From: Apostichopus japonicus
Taxonomy: Eukaryota > Echinodermata > Holothuroidea > Aspidochirotida > Stichopodidae
Direction of reading: 5' to 3'
Assembly (NCBI RefSeq): GCF_037975245.1
Contig: NC_092576.1
Location: forward strand, 40,877,611-40,941,610
DNA: 64,000 nt
In this document: piece after piece, positions 37,801-49,800 of the stretch
Numbering within the stretch: position 1 is the stretch's first letter
How the letters are laid out: each line of letters starts with the position of its first letter
Notes under the pieces: generated by a model
Databases searched by the model: none
The model's input: the letters and a program-made list of their open reading frames with translations, nothing else
What the model was told of the DNA's origin: nothing
Made by a program: the position numbers and the translations under genes

Positions 37801-40800
37801 TCATTTGCATATAATTCATTTGCATAAAATTTCACATTACTCAAAAATTAATTAAACAAAGTACATTTGGGAATATTTATACCAGAAGCTAACGACATAA
37901 TGTTTGTGTATGCACTTTCATGTTAGGAGACATTGCATCACAAACAATACAGCAGTAATTAATATCTCGATATGTTAAACTCATCACCAGGAGAGGTACT
38001 CTGGAGCCACCCTCGTTAGCTGACGGAGATAAACCGACCGGGGTGGAGTACATGTGGAATCTAGGATCAGTTAGGGTGTATGTGACCTTACTATCGGAGG
38101 CTTCAAACGCTGTAACGTTAGAGGCCGCAGCCGGGACCATTCAGAATATCACGGCTGGAGATTCCAGGGTCAGCACATGCTTTATCAATCCCTTCCAATG
38201 CTCCTATATTATGTATGCCTATATGCATATGCATATGCATATGCATAATTGGTAACTCTTGTGAAATTGAAATATTTGCTCGTATATTATGTATGCGCAT
38301 GCCGCGAAAGTGTCCATTAGCTATAGGTTGCATCCAAAAACCTGCCGTTTGTACTGAACGACAGGTTTTTTCCAGTTGGTTAGCTGAGTGATCAGTCCCA
38401 TCTTTTCGCACCTTAGTTGAGCTGCCTATATTCGTCTATTATGCAACTCTTCACACAGCTAGTAGCCAAATCACTATCAGATCAAGGCAGACATGGCAAG
38501 GTGTGAACATATCAACTCTTCCAAACTAACCAGTCTGTGTGTAGGAGAGGTGAAGTTTCAGTAAGTTGAGGTCAAGAGAGCTGAAAAATGCAACATGGTT
38601 AATAGACTAATTCTCGTCATGGTAAATGGTAATTCTTGTGAAATTGAAATAATTTTCTTGCGAAGGTTGGGAATTTTTGTTTTTCAAATTTCTTTGTTCA
38701 AGTGTGTTGAGGATAATCGTAATTGTTTGTGCCTTCTTTAATTGTGCCTTCTTTATAATTTCCATGAATATTCATGTACAATGCTATAGTGTTAAAATCG
38801 ACTCTTCCCATATATTGGTGTACAACTCCATAACTGTGTTAAAATCGACCCTTGTCTCTTCCCAGATGGCGATTAATGTGCGAGCTCACGTTCGTAAGGA
38901 GAAGGGACTCCCGATCATGGTAGAGCTGCTAAGGATAGACAATGACAGAGTGGTACTCGCGCTGGCGAGGGCGCTGCGAAACCTCGCAGTTGATGCCAGG
39001 AACAAGGAGCTAATCGGTAAGGGACACAGGGATGGTAAAATACTGTTGGTTATTGTAGCTAGGTGCATTAGTTTAAATGGATGGCTTCCAGCATAACATT
39101 AAACCTTATATTGTTATAAAGCAGAGTAGGGCATTGTTTCACAAGAAGGGTGAAGCTAAACTTTTGAGATATGCACAAATTTGTTCTGCTTGACCCCATA
39201 TGTGAGAAGTGCGTCACTAAACAAATTGAGCAAAAAATTTAATCGTAGCTCGTCAGAATGGAATGGAAAACATGATACTTTACTGGTCTCAAATAACACA
39301 TTTTCACAATCTATAACAATTTATGAAGGAAAAATTTGTCATATAGCATAATTATTGAACGGTGGAAATGGTCACACTGTAGAAACAATATCCCGATAGA
39401 CGTACTTATCAAATAAGCAATGATAATGACAATGACAATGAAACTGTTTATTTCCAACACAAAAGATAAGTACATTTTAAACAAGAATTCAATACATATA
39501 ATCAAATAATCATGGTATTAAATATAATTCAATGAAAACTACCAAAGATCTAATGTGTGGAAAAGGAGAAAAACTGAAGTGCAATACTTATGAATCGTTT
39601 CCTCCAAATATAGGTTGAAAAATATAGACAAAAGAATTAGTCAAGACAATATAACATACCTAAAGTTACAAAAATAAAAATAAGAAAACAGAAAATTGAG
39701 GGAAAAAAAGAAAGTATTGAGAGGAAAAAAAAGAAAGAAAAGATTGGGCATTTATACATATTTGACATTAATGGAGATAATCAATTTGAAATAGCAGTGG
39801 ATAACAACATTTGTTTGTACACTTTCTTAAATAATGACTGGGTGCCATTGTTCTTCAGTTTATCATCAAATGAATTCCAGAGTTTAACACCAGAGATGGA
39901 GATGCACATCTGTTTTTGGGTTGTTCTTGCAAAAATTTGTTAAAAATTATAATTCTTGTGCCTTATATCACTACATGATGAGAATTGTTAATTGTTTGTA
40001 TGTATTTGTTTACCTTTAGGTCAATATGCAATGAAGGACATTGTGATTAGACTCCCAGGAGGGGGGTCTGATAACTCGGTCAAGGCCCTCTCCATGGAGA
40101 GCTTAGCGGCCGTCCTTCACCTCTTGCATGAGGTCATCAAAACAAACCAAGAACATGCAAAGTAAGCTATCAATATATTCCATATATTCTATTCTATTAT
40201 ACATGTATGTTGTGGGCATGAATGCCATAGTATGTGTTTGTGGCATCAGTGCCATGTTAAGTATTATATGTTGCATTATTGCCATTGTATGTTTTTTTAG
40301 TAGCCCAGTGTATGTTTGTTACACGATTGCCATAGTGTTTGTTGTTGCATTAGTGCCATAGTTTTGTGCCATAGTAAGTTTTAGTGCCATAGTAAGTTTT
40401 AGTGCCATAGTAAGTTTTAGTGCCATAGTAAGTTTTAGTGCCACTGTAAGTTTTAGTGCCATTGTAAGTTTTAGTGCCACAGTAAGTTTACTGCCATAGT
40501 AAGTTTTAGTGTCATAGTAAGTTTTGTGCCATAGTAAGGTTTAGTGCCATAGTAAGTTTAGTGCTATACTAAGTTTTAAAAACAAAACAAATACACTTGG
40601 CCTAAGTTCAGTTTATTTGAACACCTCATGAGGTTGAGATATATTGCCTGTTAACACATAAAGGTTCCTTCCATTCAGTCCTATTTCCAGTAATAATGAT
40701 TCCTTTTTAAGCTTTAATTTTTTTATAACATTAATCCACTTTTGTTGTTTTATCTGTTTGCAGGGCATTGAGGAATGCAAATGGTATTGATGCTGTTATT

Positions 40801-43800
40801 GGGATATCCAAAGCTGGCCATAAATATCCTCCTGCAGTGATCAAGGCATCCATCATGGTGAGTATCAGGACAGAAATGAGTACTTCCTCTTTAAGCCCCC
40901 CCCCCCCAGTCTTAGTGCCAGGGTTCTCAATAGGTGGCGCCGGTCACAACCAGTCTGTGAAAGGCCTCAATCATTTGTGAAGAAACAATTGGCTAATAAT
41001 CTTTCACTATTCATGATTGTGGGACCTTGATGCCTTGGGCTTGAAGACCATGATCCATTCACAGGAAATAATTTAGTTTTCAAAATCTACTGTGGCTGTT
41101 TAATGAAGGCTCTGAATTTTGTCTCTTTCAAAGTACTGCTCTATATGTTTGCACCTGTGCAGCAATTTTGACCACCTTGCATAGCATTTTTCAATGTGAT
41201 ACAGGATAACTTATTCCCTGTACTGGATAAAGTATTCCCTGTACAGGATAACTTATTCCCTGTACTGGATAAAGTATTCCCTGTACAGGATAAAGTATTC
41301 CCTGTACTGGATAACTATTCCCTGTATAGGATAAACTATTCCCTGTACTGGATAAATTATTCTCTGTACAGGATAAACTATTCCTTGTACTGGATAAACT
41401 ATTCCCTGTATAGGATAAGCTATTCCCTGTACTGGATAAGTATTCCCTGTACTGGTTAAGCTATTCCCTGTACTGGATAACTATTCCCTGTACTGGATAA
41501 CTATTCCCTGTATAAGATAAAGTATTCCCTGTACAGGATAAACTTCCCTGCACAGGTAAACTTATTCCCTGCACAGGTAAAATTATTCCCTGTACTGGAT
41601 AAAGTATTCCCTGTACTGGATCAATTATTCCCTGTATAAGATAAAGTATTCCCTGTACAGGATAAACTTCCCTGCACAGGTACACTTATTCCCTGCACAG
41701 GTAAAATTATTCCCTGTACTGGATAAAGTATTTCCTGTTCTGGGTCAATTATCCCCCTAATACTAACATGAAAGACTGCCTAATAACAATGTTGAAAACT
41801 GAACATTAATCTTTAATCAATGTTACATTTATCAGGTTTTACACACACTGTGGGGTTTCCGGGACCTTAGACACTTCTACAGGACGGACGGTTTTGACGA
41901 GAGGGACTTCTTGACCGGCGTGTGGACGGTGAAAAGGAACACCACGCCAGGCAACCCTAAAACCAGCACCAGCAATGGCAAGCATGTAGATTCTTCCAAT
42001 AGTAAGTAATTTCTCACTGGAGATGATGATATAAAGCCAATTATCATTCTTTATATACAACATATGCTATCTGTTCCTACTGTTCGCACTTCCACCTATA
42101 TCCTATAGGGAACGTTGCTTTGCTAGATCAGCTCCACAGCTCTGGCACAGTCTCCCCTTACATCTGAAAACAATCCAGCATGTGTCAACTTTCCAGAAAG
42201 AACTCAAGACGTTCTTATTCACGAATGCATATCCATTTGTTTAATAACTGAACCGTGTCCATTTTAGGTACTTTGCTCCTGCAGCGCTTCTGAGCAGTTT
42301 TTTTTAACTGGATAAAAGCTCTTTACAAATTCTTATGTTATTATGATTATTTATCTTACATGAATAGAATAGCTTGGGAAGAACAACTCTACTACATATG
42401 TCAATGAAAATATATTGCAATCATACCTTGGGGCTGCTATGAGAAGATGAAATCTCTATTATAGATTCCCTTTAAATTTTGTCTTCATGCTGAAAGCAAG
42501 TAGTATTGTTACTGATATTCCAGTATAAAGCAACAACAAATCCTTCATTCATTGTAAATGAAACATTTGTAGTATTTCCTTTGCCAATTTGTTTGTGAAC
42601 TTCATTTTGAAGTACTTTAGTACACAAGTGCATCTTGCTTGTAGTGTCCTTAAAAAGAGTCAATTTATATATATATACATATAGTATACCTATAGGTAAC
42701 TTACAGCATGTTATTACTTTAGTTTCACGCCTGCACAGCGATCGCCAGACAACTGAATGTAAACGGTCGATTGCTGGTCGATCCTATGCGCCAAAGACAA
42801 AACTAAACAAAGCTCATCTCAAAGTGTCACCACGGTTACAAACTGCCCAACCGCGTCAGGAAGGATTAACACGCGACCGTTAACGATCAGTTGTCTGATG
42901 ATCGCCGTACAAGCGTGAAACTCTAGTAACAAAACAACATGCTGTAAGTTACAGTATAAGTTTGTATTGAGCACTCTTGCAGCAGGAAGTGAACAATTGA
43001 ATCTTTGTTAACTATTATGTATAAAAACTATTATGTATAAATATATCTATATGTATATATTGTTTTTGTAGCTCTTAGTAGATCCAGCCAACCAGAGATG
43101 AATTCAGCTCCCCTTCCTGTCAATAACTTCCCTTCAGAGACGCTGGACAGCAGGCGGTCAGATTATGGACCAGGTAGTGACCGGGGCGTGCAAGAGAAGG
43201 ATTATGGCTATGATAAACAAGGTTTGTGGTCATGGAGTTCTTACATTTATGGGCATTGTATATTAACACTACATTTGTTAGATATGTTGCCGTGGTCTGA
43301 GTCTGTACAATGCACACATGGCAGCTATATTGTAGCTGTGTGTAGATTGGAGTTACTTTGGCTTTTATACATTTTTGAAGCTTTCCGGCTGCAGTTTGTT
43401 GTCATATTTGCGAAGAAAACTTACCCTGTATGTTAATATAATCATGCAAGTATTTTACTCTGTATGTTAGTATTATCATACAAGTATTTACCCTGTATTT
43501 TAGTATTATACAAGTTCGTACCCTGTATGTAAGTACTACGATGCAAGTATTGTTATAGTCCTGTAACCATTGGGCTATGCGTGATATATGCTATGAGCAT
43601 CCAACTATCATTTAGTAAGTAGTGAAGTACTATCATCAACAGTGTAGACTCATATAGCACCATCCATTCTGTTCAGAGTTTGCATGAGAGAAGTGTTACT
43701 CATTAATAGTGTGGTATTATAAGCAGCAGCGTAGAACTATATAACAGCCTATACTGTATATTGACGTAATACAAGCTGCATGGTAGAGCTATATAACATC

Positions 43801-46800
43801 CTATAATGTATAGTGAGGTAATACTAGCAGCAATTTGTAGCTGTATAACATTGTATAATGGATAGTGTAGTAATACTAGCTGCAGCTTAGTGTTCTATAA
43901 CATACTCTTATGTATATTGACATAGCTATATAACATTATATAATGAATAGTGTGGTTATACTAGCTGTAGCATAGAGCTACATAACATCCTATAATGTAT
44001 AGTGAGGTAATACTAGCTGTAGCATAGAGCTATATAACATCCTATAATGTATAGTGTGGTAATATTTGCTGTAGCATAGAGCTGTATAACGTCCTATAAT
44101 GGATAGTGTGGTAACACTAGCTGCAGCATAGAGCTACATAACATCCTATAATGTATAGTGAGGTAACAATAGCTGTAGCATAGAGCTACATAACATCCTA
44201 TAATGTATAGTGAGGTAATACTAGCTGTAGCATAGAGCTACATAACATCCTATAATGTATAGTGAGGTAATACTAGCTGTAGCATAGAGCTACATAACAT
44301 TCTATAATGTATAGTGAGGTAATACTAGTTGTAGCATAGAGCTACATAACATCCTGTAATGTATAGTGAGGTAATACTAGTTGTAGCATAGAGCTACATA
44401 ACATCCTATAATGTATAGTGAGGTAATACTAGCTGCAGCATAGAGCTGTATAACATCCTATAATGTATAGTGAGGTAACACTAGCTGCAGCATAGAGCTA
44501 CATAGCATCCTATAATGTATAGTGTGGTAACACTAGCTGCAGCATAGAGCTATATAACATCCTATAATGTATAGTGAGGTAATACTAGCTATAGCATAGA
44601 GCTATATCATATCCTATAATGTATAGTGAGGTAATACTAGCCGTAGCATAGAGCTGTATAACATCCTATAATGTAAAGTGAGGTTACACTAGCCGTAGCA
44701 TAGAGCTATATAACATCCTATAATGTATAGTGAGGTTACACTAGCCGTAGCATAGAGCTGTTTAGCATCCTATAATGTATAGTGCAGTACTACTAGAAGT
44801 AGCGTCAAATGTTATTAGTTTAGTGTGGTGATAATTTCTTGCATTGCGATCATAAAAAAGAGAGAGATACATAGAGTAAAATATTGATCATTCACTTAGC
44901 TTTTTCATTGCATTCTCATTAAATTGTTATCCTTGCAAATGATTTTAGTCACTCTATTAATTTTTGCTTCTAATTGTCATTTGTCAAAGTTTGTATACAT
45001 TACTAATCGGACAGATATTTGTTTGGTTTTAACAAATGGTGGTTGATGGCTTTGCAGTAGATGGTTCGAGATTTTTGTCCCTAACCCTCTTCCCATGCTT
45101 GTGGGTTACCTGAATTTGTGGTGCAGTTTGTTCGGAATAGCATGTCGTGAAGAATGATGGCAGTCTAAATTCCAGATTATTTATAGGCTTTGGGGATGAG
45201 GGAAGGGGAAGGGGATGAGTTCTTGGAAGGTGTAAACAGGAACAGATTTTGAGAGTCATGCTCTTAAGCACCCACTCTCCCCCCCCCCACCCCTCCCAAA
45301 CTCCCATTTTGACAGTCTGTGTCTTATTGGATTGACCATGTCTGGTGGTTGGATTGACTATAGCTTGATTTCTTTAGGTTATAATTAGTTCATTTTTGTG
45401 CTGAATATCATCCACCTGCTTTCATTGTAAACTCTTTGAGGAACATTCTATAAAAAAAAAAACACAGAGCCACTTTAAAATTATATTTTTTGAAATGAAA
45501 TACCTTTATAGGAGAGTGAAATGCTCATTGTCAATTCATTATCATTTAGTTATTAATACTAACCAACATAACTCTTAGTGCAGCTTTTGTATATTATTTG
45601 CAGTCATATCAGCTAATGAATATGCATGTATTTTGCTATCTCTCTTTGCATATCATGCAGATTTGCAATTCACAGATCCAGCCGCTTTCATTAGAGATTC
45701 CTATTCCACATACAGTAGTGAAGGTATGGTAATTGCCTCCTCATGAATAATTCATTCAATCAAATAGTTTCTTCTGCCAGTATTCCTTTCTCTCTGCTTA
45801 CTCACTCACTCATTCATATCATTCTCTTTTTCTTATCCTTTCTGTGGGGGTGGGGGCAGTGTTGTGGGGGTGGGGGCAGGGTTGGAGGGGTGGGGCACAG
45901 AGAGGGTGAATGGGCTTGCAGAAAAACAACGATAATACCATTTTCAGGCATGAGCTTTTTCCGCGAATTCGCGGAATATCCGTGATTTCCTTTCTACCTC
46001 GGGGACAAAAACTATTATCCTAACACACTGTAGCATATGCAAACTGGAGCCTATACCGCAATTTTTGCAAAATTCTGTGATTTTTTTTTTACCCCAGGCT
46101 CATCCCTGCATTATAAGCTCACACATTGGTTCTGTCAAAGACAGCAACCAAATTATCTAAACGTTGCTTGCTTAGTTTGATATTCTCACATTGCATGAGT
46201 GTTTCCCACATTGCATGAGTCTCAATTTTTTCAGTCATCTTTAGTACACTTCATGTTCTCTCAGCTGTACTCAGGAAGGAGTGGAGAAGAATATTTGCAA
46301 ACTAACATGGCTTATCCTGTCAAAATATTTTTTATTCAGTCTTTTGCATGTTGGTGATGGTTTTGTTGTATCAATGTAACGTCGCTTTCTTCAGTATACC
46401 TAGTCAGGTACCTCAAGATACCTTGTAAGGTACCTCAATATACCTTTATCAGGTACCTCAAGATACCTTTCATCAGGTACCTCAAGATACTTTGTAAGGT
46501 ACCTCAAAATACCTTGTAAGGTACCTCAAGATACCTTGTAATGTACCTCAAGATACCTTGTCTGGTACCTCAAGATACCTTATCAGGTACCTCAAGATAC
46601 CTTGTCTGGTACCTCAAGATACCTTATCAGGTACCTCAAGATACCTTGTCAGGTACCTCAAGGTACCTTATCAGGTCTAACCTACTGCACTCATTCGTTA
46701 TTCCACTGCTAATCGTTCTGTATGTAAAACCACTCTTGTCTTACAGGGGACACAAACCTAACCATCTTTTTAAGCTGCTATGACAGAAGTTTGTGAAGAA

Positions 46801-49800
46801 CAACTCTCCCAAATATAGTTTAAAGTCCGATCTGGGACCTGTTACTTTGTAAATCTGTGATGTCATATTACCACTGGGGTCTGAAACTTCTTAACTTTCT
46901 CTGTGATATTCCTTATAGGTTTTGTTTTCAAGGTAGAAGGTTTTGAAACTGAAACCAATGACATCATTAAATTTTGTAAGCAAACTGCAATTTATCTTTA
47001 GATTCAGCATTTGCAAACCCCAAACTTCATTAAAGAAAAAGACTTGCCAAAAAAAAAAAAAAAAGCATATGTGGTTCCATGATGTCATCTTTTAGACTTG
47101 ACCAAGTCTTCAACCTAACTTAATCTGTAGTATCTCCCAAATGGAATAAGTTCATTCTTAGCTTATTCTTATAATTTTTTCTGTTTTCTATTTCTTTATT
47201 CTTATAATTATGAAAATGATTCTATTTGGTGGAGTTGTTCATGACAGTTTAACTCTATCACATTTGAATGATGATTAGATGTTTGTCTTCCTAAGTGTGT
47301 TACTCTAGTAGTTAAACTGTTCACCCTCTTGCGACGTCCCTCAGTTAAACAGAGTTATCAATATATGTGTATTATCCTTATTTGCTCAAAAACCACTCCT
47401 TGTCAGTAAAGGTGTTTCTTTTAAATGAGAATTTGATCTCAAAATGCACCTCCTTTAGCTTGGTTCGTTAAATTTTACTATGCTCTTGTTTTCTTCCAAA
47501 CTTCTGTTTGAAGCTGTTCTTTGCAAGGAATTTGATAAAATCTGTTGGCTGCATGCTAGACCTCGAAAGAAAAGATAATCCCTTCAGAAACAGATCCCTT
47601 CAGAAACAGATCAAAAAACAGATCTAGAATGATAGAAAAAGCCTTTAAATTCAAAGTTTTATAAATGAAATGACGAGGGTATAAGTAGTGTGTACGTTAC
47701 AACCAGGCATGAGCTTTTTCCGTGAACATCCGTGATTTCTTTTCTACCTCGGGGACAAAACTATTATCCTAACACACTGTAGCATTTGCAAACTGGAGCC
47801 TATACTGCAATTTTTGCAAAGTTCCGTGATTTTTTTGTACCCCAGGCTCATCCCTGGTTACAACCCAACACAGCAAACTACAGCATGACTTCCGTTCCTT
47901 ATGTTTGTGGTATTAATATTGATTGAATAATGGTCTCTTTGCATGAGCTTCACTTATAGTCTGCAGCTATCACTAATGCACACATTTTGTCCACGGCAGA
48001 CCATTCCGTATGTGTAATACATAACAACATAAATGTGAAACTGGTCTGTCACATGAGCTATAAATAAACCCTGTTTATATAAGACCACTCCTTTAGTTGT
48101 GAGGTTTTAATGTAGTTTGAAAACTAGTCTGTTAAATTGCATGTGCCTCCCTTATCTTTAGGGAGTTGAGGTATCTAAAACACACAGACCCTGTTTATGT
48201 AAGACCATTCCTTATTTGTGAGGTTTGACTGTGGTTAAAAAAAAACTGGTCTGTACTCTGTTGCATGAGCATCACTTAACTTGAGATGAATAATTCATGA
48301 GCATGGAATTGTCAGTAATGCTTTCATCATCATGTTTTACACTTATTCCAAAAATGAGGTGTGAAAGTTACCTGAACTTTTTTTTGCATTTCCTGAGCCT
48401 CACTGTCAGCTGATCTGGAAGAGTATTGTAGAAAATCTTTTGTTGAATACTATTTGTTGCGAATGAGAACAGCTGGTCTTACATTTGAGACCATTCCTTA
48501 TGCATTAACAAATTAACTAAATTAATTAATTAACGATAAATTAGTTTGAAAACTGGTCTCTTGCATGGGTTGTACTTCACTGGTCTTACTTCTACTTGTA
48601 AGGGAAAACTATCAAAGAGACATGTCTGGTCTTTGTTTAAGGCCGCCATTATGATGTATTGTTGTTGTAATAATAGTCCTTTGTTTTCTTCAGATATACT
48701 AGATCAAAGACATCCACATGAAGACATACCTCTACAGGACCTTCACATCACCCAACAAGACCAATTATCCGATGTGGGCTCCTTTAGACCCCCTGTAGGA
48801 GGGGTACCAGTCTATGGAAGGGTGAGTCTAATAGTACTCATAGAAAATAAACAATTCAACTGAATGACTATTGTTTATTATCAGGAATACAATAAGCAGT
48901 GCTGACAAGAGAACAATGACTTATTGTTTAATCTTGTGTGTGGCTTTGTGTTTAGTGCTGTCTTGAGTTGCTTGTATCCTGTGACAAAGCCATTTTCTGA
49001 TGCAATCTTATAGATTTGAAGTTTATTGCACGTAGTGCTTGATCATATGTTACAACTTTGCTGGACTTGAGAGTTTAATAGTTACTCACATTCTGACTGT
49101 CAGGGATTTGTTACAAGATGGGGGGTTGGGGTGAGGGAGGGAAAGGGAGAGTTATTTATTTAGTTGAATATCTGTGCAATGCAAGATACAGTTTGTTTAT
49201 AGGTCTGACTCTAATGATGGGGTACAAAGGGGTTACTGAAAGGAAGATTTGGATGGGACGGGTGGAACTGTCTGCAGGCATGATCTTTTTCCGCGAATTT
49301 GCGGAATATCCGGGATTTCTGTTCTACCTCGGGGGCAAAAACTATTATCCTAACACACTGTAGCATATGCAAACTGGAGCCTGTACCGCAATTTTTGCAA
49401 AGTTCTGTGATTTTTTTTTTACCACAGGCTCATCCCTGCACTGTTAGAAATGACTTATATGTGAAATAAAAGGGATGTATCCGGGCTCTTTCAAAAGCCA
49501 CAGGACGGTGGAGGGAATACATGCCCCCTTGACATTGTTGTACTGTCATTACTCCAGTTTTATATCAGCATGGATGGATAGGTTTTATCTCTTTTTTTGA
49601 TTTTTGCTGATAGGCGCCAGAACCTCAAGTAGAAAGCAGACTGACTGAGCAGGAGGATTATCGTCAGGAACAGACCCGTTCACCTTCCCACGAATCTAAC
49701 TATGCATCAGACTATGGAAGGACAGACAGCTACAGGCGAGATGACTACAGTCAGAGGGACGACTACAGCCACCAGGACGGGTACGCACCACCCCAGGACA

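Noticed and set aside
38677-38865. Hydrophobic open frame upstream of exon 17
   Set aside because: T-rich intron translated ahead of the acceptor at 38865; the exon starts at 38866.
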